A stretch of DNA of 64,000 bases from Carallia brachiata (taxonomy: Eukaryota; Streptophyta; Magnoliopsida; Malpighiales; Rhizophoraceae), in assembly GCA_021464245.1 (NCBI GenBank), contig JADCRB010000069.1:4168395-4232394 (forward strand), read 5' to 3'. Numbering within the stretch: the first letter of the stretch is position 1; each line of letters begins with the position of its first letter. The position numbers and the translations under genes were made by a program. The notes under the pieces are model-generated. The model had not been told where the DNA came from. It did no database searches and saw nothing but the letters and a program-made list of their open reading frames with translations. Shown here piece by piece: positions 49,783 through 62,130 of this stretch.

Positions 49783-50775
49783 TTCTCACTCTCGCTCCGC
49801 TTTGACTTTCTCGGTCACACTCAACCGCCAATTAGACCACGGACCACCGATTTTAACCACCCAAAAAAACCTTCTATCACGCATTTTGTTGAACACTTTC
49901 TCGACGTTGTCTCCGACTCGAGCAAACAAACACCAAAAGCTAAAAATGGCGACAATGAATCTGTCAGTGCTATCAGCTTCCAAGATCTTAGCTTCACCAA
50001 CAGTATTAGTATTAGCTTATGTAGCAGTGTCGTTTCTGGGTCAGATCATAGTGCTAGTAGCAATGTAAGTAGCGGTAATAGTGAAGCCAATGAAAGTGAA
50101 ACGAGCAGTAATGGAGTTCCGTACAGAGACTTGAAGCCTGAGAATATATTGATGAGGCAGGATGGCCATATAATGCTCTTTGGCTTTGATTTCTCATTAA
50201 GGCGCTGCGTAATTCTTACACTTCTTGTGTAAGTTACTCTTTGAGAGGAAACCATTTGAAGGCAGTTAAAACCGAGAGACATTATTCCATGTGGTTGGCC
50301 AGCACCTAAAATGTCCTGAAGGATCTTCTGTCAGTTTTGCTGTAAAGGACTTGATCCGTGGTCTGCTCGTAGAGGATCCGCAAAAGAGATTTGATTCAAA
50401 AGAGGTACTACAGAGATTAAACAGTATCTTTTTTTTTAAAGAGTCTAATTACACAAACCGAAAAAATTGAGTGAAAAAAATGATTGAAAAGACTTACAAT
50501 ACAATTTACTAATTGAATGGTGTAATACTGATTGAATGGTGTAACAAAACGATTATTATTTACAACAAAAATCAATAAACTTAACAACAATGTAGGCTAA
50601 TTGATTCATTAATTGGACACTCATTCGTACTACTTACCTGCCAGAGATTCCCAAGCTAATTGATACTTCGTTTTTAGATCACACAAAATTCAAGTCATCT
50701 TTGGCTCCTAATGACGAGGGAACTACAGATTCAGAGAGATCAACAGGTCCTTATTCAGATTTTCAATTTTTTTGA
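49783..50775 (+). pseudogene. AGC (group VIII-like) serine/threonine kinase pseudogene
   Basis: An open stretch without ATG (49,783-50,232) encodes a Ser/Asn-rich N-terminal region ([28 protein letters not shown]). It jumps directly to [19 protein letters not shown], so the whole N-lobe with the glycine loop and catalytic Lys is deleted. The DFD/DFG metal-binding Asp is replaced: the text reads FGFDFSLRR where AGC-VIII kinases have SDFDLSLR. After a frame change come ERKPFEGS, a stop, and NRETLFHVVGQHLKCPEG then VKDLIRGLLVEDPQKR, the PIF-type C-lobe. An AT-rich insert at about 50,420-50,640 interrupts it, then PEIPKLIDTSFLD follows in the C-tail with a stop at 50,773. Plant AGC-VIII kinases (D6PK, PINOID and relatives) control auxin transport; this copy cannot be active. 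Confidence 0.75.
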
Positions 50776-52512
50776 ATGAATTTTACTGCAAGACCTCACT
50801 GCTTGTACTTGAGGTGGGTAGCCTGCATTGTTTTTCTGCATTTCTATCCTCAATGAATCTTATCCCTTTTACAACATTCTGCCTACACTTGCAAGATGGT
50901 GGGTCTCAACTCCATTTCATATTCTCCCTATTGGATTTTTCGTAATATGTCCAAACTCATGCACTGACTCGGTTATTCATTCTTCAAGACTTTATCTTCA
51001 GAAACTTTTGTTGAAGAGCCCGAAAGTAGAAAACTCCGATTTGCTTTTGATTTTTGGTTTCATCTGCCAAAGCAGCCATGAGCTTTCCATTTCATATTGA
51101 TATTTGGGCACCTTAACCTTTCTTTTTAGCTGTATGAGATTCCCTGATTCCTTCAATTGGAACAGAATCATGAAAATTTTAGTCAAAATTCGTTCTTTGT
51201 TGGCTGTTGATTATCAAATTCAGCCTTTGTGGTGATATACAAATATAAGAATAAGTACCGAGAGTCTAAGACTGTCCTTGAATGTCCTTGACCATTATCT
51301 TCAGCTGCATTTTGCTGTACTCTTCACAATGGCTGCATCAACCTTTAGTGCCTGCATAAGACTCAAGATTAACAATTCAGAAAAAGCATTTTTGACAGAT
51401 TTAGACAGCCCTTTTTTTGTTTCTCAGCTACTTGACTTATTAGACATTTTGAGGATGCCTTCAGCATTTAAACCTAAATTGTGCTTTACCAGTTATTTTC
51501 AACTGCATTTTGTCTGTCTTCATCGCAATTGCTGCATCAACCAAAGTGATCATAAGGGACACAGACATTGTTTAAAATTTCTTTGTTTTCCTTCAAACTG
51601 CATGAATTATAAGAAAATTTGCCATACCAATGTTCTAAGTTCCAACATGAACTTTGGCAGATAGATTTTGTAAAGGGAATAACAGTACTGATCTGTATAA
51701 CATGCTCTATTGCTCAATAAGAAAAATATTGATAAAGTCACACGTGCATTGACGAACCCCGAACTTCTTTCCCAACTCTTTGAACTGTCATCTAAAATCC
51801 ATAGGTCTTTAAACTCTTATGGTTGTGCAAAATGCCATTTTTATGCTTTACGGGATTTCACCTCAAACTCAAACAGTGGAGTATGAGATTACACACTAAC
51901 GAAAAAGAAACATGGCTTTTTTCGTTTTCAAACGATGTGGCCAAAGTCTTTCATTAGCATCATCACTAAATTAAAATGACATTAATGAGCAATATTTGCC
52001 TTGAGCTAGATTACACAAACTTAAGAGTTTTGTACTGTTATTCTGATGGGGCTTTGACGCTTTGTCATAGCCGTTAGTTGAAAAGGAATATTCAAACCCA
52101 CTTTGGAATAAACTCAGTGCCACCACCAGCGCCATTGGCCATTTGAGTTTGAGTTTTTTTACCATTGTTTGTCCCCTACGTAAGATAAAGATGATGTGTT
52201 AGGTTTCAAAGTCATAAACATGGTGACTAAATGCAGGGGAGATGCACTCGAACTCAAGAGAACTTGGGTTGTGAATCCTTACCATAGATAAAGTTGAATG
52301 AAGATGTCATTAGGTGACTTTTGACTTCGAACTATAGATTTGATGATCAACATATCTACAATACACTTTTTTTCATTGTTTTTTTGTTAACAAAAAAAAA
52401 AAAAAGAGAGAATGATCCCATTGCCCTTTTCCTTACTCAACTGAAGAATTAGAAAAGTTCCGTAAATTTGACTATTTAGACCGAGTCCACACTCCTATAA
52501 TGATGTTCTAAA
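50776..52512. other. Intergenic stretch with a local imperfect duplication
   Basis: No supported gene. The stretch cttcagctgcattttgctgt...ggctgcatcaacc near 51,300-51,350 recurs as ttcaactgcattttgtctgt...gctgcatcaacc near 51,495-51,545, an old duplication of about 195-bp spacing. The 128-codon frame at 51,278-51,664 runs across both copies and has no recognisable domain. Confidence 0.4.
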
Positions 52513-52730
52513 GAGTCTCATCATGTATATGAAAAAAAAAAAAAACATACACAAATCATATGTATAACAATGAATCGTTTGTTTTATGTAAAAAAAATTA
52601 ATGAAAAATATGTTTATTTATAGAGTCTTATTATGTATACGCAAAGAAAAATTTACACAAATCATATGTCTAACAATCAATCATTTGTTTTGTATAAAAA
52701 AATCAATGAAAAATATGTTTATTTTTATTA
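52513..52730. repeat. Tandem duplication, two units of about 110 bp
   Basis: Unit 1 (52,513-52,622) and unit 2 (52,623-about 52,730) both start gagtct(c/t)at(c/t)atgtata. They share caaatcatatgt, aacaat(g/c)aatc and atgaaaaatatgtttattt at matching positions. Confidence 0.8.
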
Positions 52731-54840
52731 TAATTATCAATCGGTCAATTATATGTGTTTATTTCGTGTTTTTTTTTTCTATGTCCATGTAGATTTTCCG
52801 ACATCCAAATGCGCCAAAGGAGAATATAATGCTCTTAATAGATAAAATGAAAATATTTAGCAATATCCTTGTCTCTATGTCCCCCATCTAGCCACTTCCC
52901 ACGAGGGATTGCCAATGAGAAACACTTTGTAGGCACCTTATTACAGACAATGTGATTTCATACCACATACGAACTAGTCGGCTCCATTGCCAATTTGTCA
53001 TATATAAGACAAAGAAAAGACGTGGAAGCATCAACTTACAGGATATGCAACATGGTACTTTACCGCCTTAGGCCAGTCAAGCTTAAAGCCGAAAGGGGGC
53101 CGAACTCCACAAGAATAGGAACTAACTTTATTAGTCGACCCGAAATGTTTGGAAGTTAGAACTCTTAGGCAACACCATCTCTTGTCATTATTTCCATTCA
53201 CAGGCATGGCTGGTGAATGAGAATTGAGAGAGAATCAAGTACAGGCATGAAATACCGAGGGCCCGTCAATTACAAGAAAAAAAAAAAAAAGACAAAAAAT
53301 GGTGGCGAAACTAACAATTGTGCTTCAGCAATAAAAAGCCATAACAATTCACTATTCTTTAGTTATTTTTAATTACCAAATATTTTTTTAATCTCTTAAA
53401 AGTTAAAACAATAAATGAAATGCAAGCATACATGTTCAATTATTTTTTTCATACTCATACCTTTTTTTGTTCAATTATTTTTGTCATACTCATACAGTGT
53501 TTGCTTTATCAATGTTTGTTATAATAGTTCCAAACTTCCGATTGTCGACTATAAAATCGTTGGGGCATCACAAAAGAAGTTGGACATAAGATCACACCAA
53601 TATCGTCCAAATAAGTAGCTAGTTAATGGTTTTGGAGCAATAATTTTTTGCCCTCCAAACCAAACATTTATCCATGCATGGACCATTGTATTTTACAATA
53701 CGGGTCGAAATTTAAGTACTTATTATTATTATTATTTTGTTTTGCAAGAAATAATTTATAAATTGAACCCAACAAGTGGACCAAATCAGTCCGTCTAGAG
53801 TAAATGAACAACTAATAATTAAAGGCATTGTTCTTTCCCATATAGCGGCCGGTAGCCCAAAAAGAAACAAAACAGAAGATATAGGCATTTAGGACAATCT
53901 TGTTTTGGGAGTTGATTATCTTTTTTGTTAATATCTTCTCATATCTAGGGATTAGATCGATGCCTCAGAGACTACGGAGGGGAACAAATATATAACTAAA
54001 ATAAAAAATAAAAAAAAAAAAGTTAAACGTGCATAGTCCTACAATTATTTTTGCAAAATAGTCATTATGCGACGTGAAAATATAATCTTTAAATTATAAT
54101 AAAACATAATCTCAGCATTAAACTAAGGTTTTTCTTTTAATGTTTTTGCATATTAGTCTAGGTACAGATCCTGACATTCAGCTACCCGAATTATTGCTCA
54201 ATTGAAACAAGAATGGAATTTTTTGAAATCATAATGAAACTTTTTGCATTGGAAAAAAATAATGAGATCCACTTCTTATACGCTCAGTTGCAAAAATTAT
54301 CAAAGTCGTTTAAAAAAAACACACTTCAAGCAAATTTTCAGGCAACACAAAATCAGGTCTGCACTTTTTTCCTTTTGCATGTACACTAGAAATCTTTGCA
54401 TGCTTGCAAATCTTGCTAATATATGATGTCATAATAGAGCTCACAGATACGTGACAAAGGGTTTCATTACATGGATAAATAAATTTTTTTTATTGCGTTC
54501 ATTTGTATTTTTTTTTTACAATTACGAGTATTTTTTGTGCAACCACAAGAGATAAATGTGAAACAAAAAAATAATACTTTTTGTATCACTTTTTATCGTT
54601 ATGATTACATAAAAAATAATTGTGATTGTACCAAAAAAAAACACATATAAACACAATAAAAAAATATCATTTGCCCGCCAAATTTTTTCCTTTGACAAAA
54701 CGATTGGATTCCCTAAGGGTACACATTAATTATCTCCAAAATTTGATCTCTACACGAAGCACATCGATGACTCCAAAGGACTTGTCTTAATTTTCCCACA
54801 CCTCTAGCGGCAATCTCAGCGCTGCATCGCATTGATCTCA
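52731..54840. other. AT-rich intergenic region upstream of the GPAT gene
   Basis: No coding sequence is supported. Near 53,432-53,497 the stretch gttcaattatttttgtcatactcatac is present twice with slight variation. The rest is ordinary plant intergenic sequence with A/T runs. Confidence 0.5.
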
Positions 54841-54898
54841 CGAAACCAAAAATTTGTCTTCATTAATCATCTCACCAAATGCCTTAACTCTGAGAAGT

Positions 54899-54908
54899 CT
54901 ATATATAC
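54899..54908 (+). promoter_or_regulatory. TATA box of the GPAT gene
   Basis: ctatatatac about 50 nt upstream of the ATG at 54,955, the only strong TATA-type sequence in the immediate 5' flank, giving a leader of roughly 20-25 nt. Confidence 0.55.
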
Positions 54909-54954
54909 TCACAGCTTTGTTACTAACAAAACCCCATAAGCTACCAAAGCTAAT

Positions 54955-57900
54955 ATGGCAAAGCCAACTGAGGCCTCTGCTCTTCCTGCCTTCCCCACCG
55001 TCGACAAGTGCTCATCCCTCGGCCGCGAAAACGATACGGTGGTGGCCGACATGGACGGTACTATACTGTGTGGAAAGAGCTCGTTTCCATACTTTGCCTT
55101 AGTGGCCTATGAAGTTGGCGGCATATTAAGGCTTCTTTTCTTGGTTCTAGCATCCCCAATTGCCGGATTTCTCTACTACTTCATATCCGAATCCGCCGGA
55201 ATCCGGGTGCTCATATTCACAACGTTTGCCGGCGTGAAGGTATCGGAAATCGAATCGGTGGCGCGGGCCGTCTTGCCTAAGTTTTATTCGAGTGACTTGC
55301 ACCCGGAGACTTGGAGGGTGCTCTCATCGTGCGGAAAGAGGTGCGTGCTTACAGCCAATCCAAGAATAATGGTCGAGGCATTCTTGAAGGACTACCTTGG
55401 TACGGACATGGTCATAGGGACTGAGATTGATGTCCGAAAGGGAAGAGCAACTGGTCTTGTAAAGAGTCCGGGGATTCTTGTCGGAAAGAATAAGGCTGAT
55501 GCTTTGAAAAAGGCCTTCGGTGACGGACAAACACCGGATATTGGGCTTGGTGATAGGAAAACCGATCATCCGTTCATGAAACTATGCAAGGTTTGTTACT
55601 ATGTTTTCCAGTCTGATCGAATGGACGAGATGCATAAACAATTTCACGTAGAAATTTAGACCTTAATTAATATAAATTTTATCATGGGCATTAGCTTTTG
55701 CCTTTTGGTTTTCATTAATCTTGAACAACTTTTGCAAATTTTATAAGAAAACGATCATTATCATTTTTTATTAATAAAAAGTCAAACTTCATATTACAAC
55801 TAAAAAGTGAGATTTAGGAAAAATAATGATCAAATCCAACATGTTCTTTGATATAATATCAATAAAAATCAATTATTTTTTACAGTCAGTTAACACTTAT
55901 AAATATTTTTATTGATATAAATATAGTACAAATGGGACGGTCAATCCCTCCTAGATCCGTCCCTGTAAATTGTTTGATATAGGATAGACACTAGTGAGGT
56001 GGATAAAGGTATAGTGATATTATAATAGCTATTGATTTCATAATTGTAATCTTTATAATGAGTTATGATGATGCTTCCATTAACTTTAGGGTCAAACATC
56101 AAATTTGCGTGTATGGGAATAGTTGTTGACATTAGGTAGAGGAGAATTGCACCATCACTTTTGAGGAAAGCAATTTCAAGAGAATCGAGCAATTACATAA
56201 GTTATGTGAGAAATGCCCTAATTACAATATAGCATCAAAAATTTTGGTCATTTATTACATATATATTTTGTCAAACGAGAGTGTTAGGACGAAACTTTGG
56301 TTTTTCAGGCCAGATACACGAATGGACAAAGAGGCATATTCCCTTGTTTCATTAAGCCTGGATCTGCCCCGCTTGTCTCATTCACCAAGTTTAACTTGGA
56401 TTTTTGTTTACAAGAAAAGTGAATTTTGAATAAACTTTTTCCTTTTTTAAATGATTTAATCAAATGAATTAGGACCTTTGAAAAATTGCCATATGTTATA
56501 CACGCCAACCAACTTTGATGCATTAATCTAAGGATTTTGTTAGCAATATTCTTTTTTTTTTTTTTACAGTCACTTATAAAAATGACATGTATTTTAACTA
56601 TTAAAAAGTTAAAAGTTAAATATATTACAAATTTATTATTAAAAAGTATTGATTTTTGATTTTTAATTAATAATTGTAAAAGAGAAGGTAAAAAATAATT
56701 ATCTATAACAAACCTAATTAATCCAATAGCATATCAAAAGAACGTTCTAGTAATTATTTTTTTAAAAAAAGTTTTACATATACAAGAATTAAACACAATT
56801 GACAAGGACAAGAATATTAAAGAAAAAAAAAGAAAAGAAAGAAAATTTCTGCATGGACTCAAGATTTTGTCCTCATACTTAAATTTTCTAAAAAAAAAGA
56901 TGGGAAATTCTAAATAGTTGTACTTTTAAGGACCTTCCGTAATTTTATATATGATATAATAGGAAAAAATTATATAGCGTATTAAAAGAAAGTACACAGC
57001 TTGTTAAAAAAATTTTAATATTTAATAATTAATTATATGTTATATTTGTTTTTTTAACATGTCGTAACAAGTCATCAAAAAATTTTTAATTTTTAATAAC
57101 TAATTATACATTATATAATTTTATGTAACATATTGTATAATTTATTTTTGTAATATCGTATAATTTTTTTTTCGTATCGTATATTACAGTTACAAAACCT
57201 CTCTAAATACTACAATCACGTAGTGGTGTCCAAAAAAGATTTGATTCTATAATTCGGCAGTTCACATTAGCATAATATAATGCATCTATTTATTTATTTT
57301 TTTTTTTTGTGAAACTTTGATATCATAAAACAGGAGGGCTACATGGTTCCTCACAACTCTCAAGTGGAGCCGATAGCCGTTGACAAGCTCCCAAAACCCG
57401 TAGTCTTCCACGACGGCCGGCTCGTCCAAAAACCTTCTCCATTCATTGCCCTTCTCATCATTCTCTGGATTCCGGTGGGCTTCATTCTCGCTTGCCTCCG
57501 CATGGCCGCCGGAGCTCTTCTGCCGATGCCTTTAGTCTACTACGCCTTCTGGGCACTCGGCGTCCGAGTTCACGTCAAAGGTAACCACCGCCACCGGCCG
57601 AGAAGTCCACCGGAAAAAGTGGAGTCCTGTACATATGCTCCCACAGAACCTTACTCGACCCTATCTTCCTCTCCACTGCTCTCGGCCGCCCGATCCCCGC
57701 CGTTGTATACTCCGTCTCCCGTCTCTCCGAGTTCATCTCCCCGATCAAGACCGTCCGCCTTAGCCGGGACCGCGTCACCGACGCTAAGATGATAAGCAAT
57801 CTACTAGAAAAAGGTGACCTGGCAATCTGCCCCGAAGGAACAACCTGCAGGGAGCCATTTTTGCTGAGGTTTTCGGCCTTGTTCGCCGAGCTGACCGACG

Positions 57901-58229
57901 AGCTTGTCCCGGTTGCCATGTCGAACAGAATGAGCTTGTTTCATGGAACAACAGCAAGAGGGTGGAAAGGAATGGACCCATTCTACTTCTTCATGAACCC
58001 AAGCCCTGCCTACGAGGTCACGTTCTTGAACAAGCTGCCCCATGAGCTCACTTGCGGAGCCGGCAAATCCAGCCATGATGTTGCCAATTACATACAAAGA
58101 ATGATTGCTGCCAGCTTGTCTTACGAATGCACTGGCTTCACCAGGAAGGATAAGTACAGGGCACTGGCCGGAAACGATGGCACGGTGGAGAAACCAAAGA
58201 TTTCCGGCGACAAGGTTATGGGCTGCTAG
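54955..58229 (+). CDS. sn-2 glycerol-3-phosphate acyltransferase (GPAT4/6/8 type), two exons, 1-nt frameshift in exon 2
   Basis: Exon 1 (54,955-55,590, 212 codons) ends CAAG/GTTTG. A 1,743-nt intron ends AAACAG at 57,333. Exon 2 (57,334-58,229) resumes in phase with EGYMVPHN. Exon 1 has an HAD-phosphatase half: DMDGT (residues 32-36), a [14 protein letters not shown]ys region and GDRKTD (199-204). With these kept, the family converts glycerol-3-phosphate and omega-oxidised acyl-CoA to sn-2 monoacylglycerol for cutin at the ER. Membrane stretches lie at about residues 42-75 and in early exon 2 ([18 protein letters not shown]). The acyltransferase has HRTLLD (HX4D, 57,642-57,659), [18 protein letters not shown] (57,831 on) and VPVAM. 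One base is missing near 57,585/57,586: VKGN should run into [13 protein letters not shown], and the literal frame becomes a Ser/Pro-rich false tail. The two exon lengths sum to one nucleotide short of a multiple of three. About 510 residues if corrected, against about 500 for the family. GPAT6 versus GPAT4/8 is not resolved. Confidence 0.92.
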
Positions 58230-58313
58230 ACTGGTCGCCGGTGGGCTGCTGGAGCATGATTTCTAGTCCCTTTCAGGAAAATATTCCTGCTCCCTCTTGG
58301 CTCCACAAAAAGT

Positions 58314-58319
58314 AATAAA
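58314..58319 (+). terminator. Polyadenylation signal AATAAA of the GPAT gene
   Basis: AATAAA about 85 nt after the GPAT stop codon, followed by A-rich sequence; the standard distance for a plant near-upstream element. Confidence 0.5.
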
Positions 58320-58329
58320 AAAAAAATCA

Positions 58330-59940
58330 AAGAAAAAAAATGAGTCATGGGCTTATGTCCCATGGGCCAATGGCCCAAGACTGCTGCTCATTAATGACGT
58401 TCGCATTTGTGCTTTGTGGTTTTCGGTTCTTAGTCTGTTACATATATATGCGAAAACAAAATTTTCGTTTGTTACAATACTTTTTGCGAGCATTGTTGGT
58501 TAACTTATCAATTATCACTATATGTATAAGTGTCAAATTGTGACCCGATTTGATAGATTGACCTAAAATCGTCTAAAAAAATATGACTCAAATTCAATTT
58601 ATTATGTACTAACCCGAAAATGACCCAAACCCAGGATGGTTTAAATTCCGACAGCTACACCTCTATTTCTTTGGATTAGGCCCCGCTTGATGATTTTTGG
58701 AAATTTTCCAGTCACTAACTTCCTAAAATATAAGATTTAACAACAATTTAGGCACCGCCGATCACAACTACCTTAAGGAAGAGTTAAATAAATATATTCA
58801 AGTTAAAGCGTCTTAATCAATTTGAGTTATTTAAGAACTTCTTTTCCAGCCGGTTCCCCCTCCCCAAGTGAAGTTAAACTAATATATCATTTAAGTTCAA
58901 ATTCTAACTGCCTTGATTTCCTCCCATTAATTTCTTTCACACACGAATGACGACAATTAACTTAATCAATGCATTGCAAAAGTTTTCAATTTTGACAAAC
59001 AAAATTGAACATATTGGTCCTAATTTTTGATATGTGCCTTGGCCCTACGATATTTCCACTCCTTGTTAAAAAGGAAAAACTCGTTGAGATAAAAACTAAA
59101 AAGTTTGTAACATAAATATATTCTCATTCCTCGGTGTAATTCTTTACTATCGTACATTCAATATTTATTTTTTTAATAGAGTTATAATATATGAACATGA
59201 AATTGAATATAGTCAAAAAAAAAATTCTAAAAGATAATTACTTATAGGGTTTCACAAATAAAGCAAATATAAATTTAGTTCTGGTCAATTCTTTTCCAAT
59301 CTTGATCCCATGATTGTGCCTTATTATTATTTTTTTTCTCTCAAGCTTTTCCCTTTTTAATACTTACATTTTTTTTTTTTTGGGTTTGTAAATGTACATT
59401 ACACATATTTTGTAAATGTACATTACACATATGAAGTAAACTTAAGTTTTAAAATTCCAAATAATATTGTGGAATGCATAAAAAATGTTCACTAATATAA
59501 TAAATTTGAAACAAAATTAATAAGATAATTTAAGAGGAATTATACTGTAAGATTCAGAAAAACACTAAGAAGGATTCAGAATTTATAAAAAAAAATTTTA
59601 AAAAAATATTATCATAGTTGTAGAAAAAGATTAAATATTTTGTTTTGATATCGTGCCAACTCACAATTTCAAATTTTTAGAATATAAATTTGGTGGAAAC
59701 TAGTCCTTTTAGCATTAGAATAAAAATAGCCAAATCCTTCGTGAGATTAACCTTTTGTATCTAAAACATAAAAAATAAAAAAAAAAGAATAATAGGACCA
59801 GTGACATCTAAGGTACCTTTAACTTCACCTTAGGCCACTTGTCAAGAAAAAGGTCATAGTAGCATTACCTTGAAAACAGTTTTTTTTTTTTTTTTTAATT
59901 TTAAATTTTCCCTCAAATTCCACATCAAGCGCACCAACCA
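58330..59940. other. Intergenic spacer after the GPAT gene
   Basis: AT-rich with no supported gene; it contains the 24-bp tandem repeat at 59,385-59,432 and several A/T homopolymer runs. Confidence 0.5.
59385..59432. repeat. Perfect 24-bp tandem duplication
   Basis: tttgtaaatgtacattacac followed by atat, twice in direct succession (59,385-59,408 and 59,409-59,432). The half-unit tgtaaatgtaca is itself nearly palindromic. Confidence 0.9.
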
Positions 59941-60439
59941 GAGCAGTTTTGATATTTTCAAGGAACCACAGATGAATCTAACTCAGATGAAACACAGAAG
60001 CACTTACTTGGAATCACAAGCTTACTTCAAGAAGCACTAACCTGGAATCACAAGCAAAACCAAGATGTCCGCAAGTATTCATCAATACATAACTCCTGGA
60101 GGCTGGAGTCATGAGCAGACTAATTGACCAATGAGTCACCAACCTGCAACATGCAGCATATTGTAAGCACAGTTGTTGCTCCAAACCTAAAAACATTATA
60201 GTCGTATGATCACAGTTAATATTTTGAAACATAAAGCGTCGATTGCACATGGTTTTTGAAAGGAAGCATCAATTATCAAGTGAGGAATTTCGTTATTTGA
60301 ATAAAACTTTCTGGTAGATATTCACCAATCTCCATACAAAGGGGGCACAATCCTTATGGACCTTTAAAATAATCATACTTGTTTCGATGCAGAATGTCAC
60401 CCAGTTCAATATTTAGCACTCGGGGAGAGCACTATTGTT

Positions 60440-62130
60440 TGCTGCATACCCACTGTCTGCAGTCGAGCAACATGTCAATAGTGGATGCTGTTCTGAGCAC
60501 AAATGGAGAATGGAAAACAGTTCAAATTTCGCACCTACCATTCACAGACAAGAAAAGATCAATATTTAAGCTATCTTTAGAAGCATGGCAGGGAGGAATT
60601 CAAACACCTGAAAAAAGATGAGAACAAGGAAGAGGAAGAAACAACTCAAACGCTAAAAAATAAAATAAAATAAAATAAGATAAATAGTGAACTAACGTTA
60701 GAACATAGACAACATCAGAAAAGGTTGCATAAAATGAAAAAAAAACGTAGAACATGTCTTCAGAAAACACCCAAATCCAAAAGAAAAGCTAGAATATGAC
60801 CAGAGCTCCTGAGCACAACTCTTCGACAGGATTATTGGACATGTCATCAAATCCTGGTTTTTGCAACTTACCAATATAAAACATTCATGGTTGGGACGTT
60901 TAAACTCTTAGCACACCCTTTAGGACTATTTTAGATGCCAGCTATATCAAACTTTATTAGCAGATTTAAATGATTCTGATAAAGCAGGTCAAACTTGCAC
61001 AAAGTCCCATCACCCGCAAAAGAGTACATGCACGTGTGGAAAAAGCACCAAACACAACAAGCCACCCAGCTTACCAACTGATGCCACCACTCGTAAAACT
61101 TTGAAAGGTGATTGCTCCTGTAGAAGTGCTAAAGCTGGCTCCTGGAACTCACTTGTACTCTAATTAATTGGGAATGACTATCTACACGTTAACGAACTGG
61201 GCACTAAAGCATGTCTGAGAATGAGATCAAGAATCAGAAAAAGGAGCACAAAATATCACCAATGCATCTTTCTGCACCTTTTAAGCATCTGATATACTGA
61301 GAAGGACATGGAGAATACAGAAAATTCAAAATGAGCCCTAACAAATATAACGCATCAGGAGTTTAGAAATCAAAAATTCATAGAAAATTAACATCATTGC
61401 AATGATAGCTGGATGAGAAGCATTAGAAAGTCATTCAATCCAGAAAAGTTTCCCCAACAATTAACAAAAAGGTCCTATGCCCTTCAGCACCTTAAGAGAC
61501 TCTCATTATTTCTGAGAGCAATGTAACAGAGCTGGACTGATAGGACAAGAAAATCTTTTATCAACAAGTGAGGCAACAACCTAGGATCTGAAGCAGTTGA
61601 TGCATATTCTTATGTGTCTCTTATTGTTACCAACACATTTCACAATATCCAACGAAATTCCCTACAAGAAACAAGCATCTATCATGAACCTATAGCATAT
61701 CAAAGATATAATGATAATGTAATTGTTCACCTAAGGCCACAATTTTATTTTTATTTTTTGTAAAGAATCAAGAAACAGTAGAAGCTACAGCAGGCATAAA
61801 GAAACAAGCACCTATGATGAACATAAGGCAGATCGAAGATCCACATAATTATAAAGTGATCACTCACTTAGGCCCACGATGTTGTGTAAAGAATCAAGAA
61901 ACAATTGAAGCTACAAAAGTGGCTAGTACAAGAACTTTCACTCACAAATAATTAATATGCCAAAATGCCTCAGGTGGGTCAATTGCTTTTAAAGCTTCAG
62001 CAATTGCAGTGCTAATATCTGCAGTCAAGCATTGATCATGTCAATAGTGTATGCTGTTCCGAGTGGAAATAGACAATAGAAACAGTTCAAATTTCAAACC
62101 TACAAGCTCAGACAAGAAAAAACCAGTAGG
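60440..62130. repeat. Locally duplicated segments of about 110-130 bp
   Basis: Pair 1: ctgcagtcgagcaacatgtc...atagtggatgctgttctgag...acagttcaaatttcgcacctac at about 60,460-60,560 recurs with small changes at about 62,019-62,120. Pair 2: caagcatctatcatgaacc...taaagaatcaagaaacagta at about 61,668-61,785 recurs directly at about 61,805-61,915. Both pairs lie inside the candidate minus-strand transcription unit. Confidence 0.65.

Noticed and set aside
57590..57792. Ser/Pro-rich tail of the literal GPAT exon 2 frame
   Set aside because: It is the result of the 1-nt frameshift; the neighbouring frame encodes the true acyltransferase.
57575..58097. Reverse-strand frames of 65-114 codons
   Set aside because: Shadows of the GC-richer GPAT exon 2; no domains, and the forward strand carries all conserved motifs.
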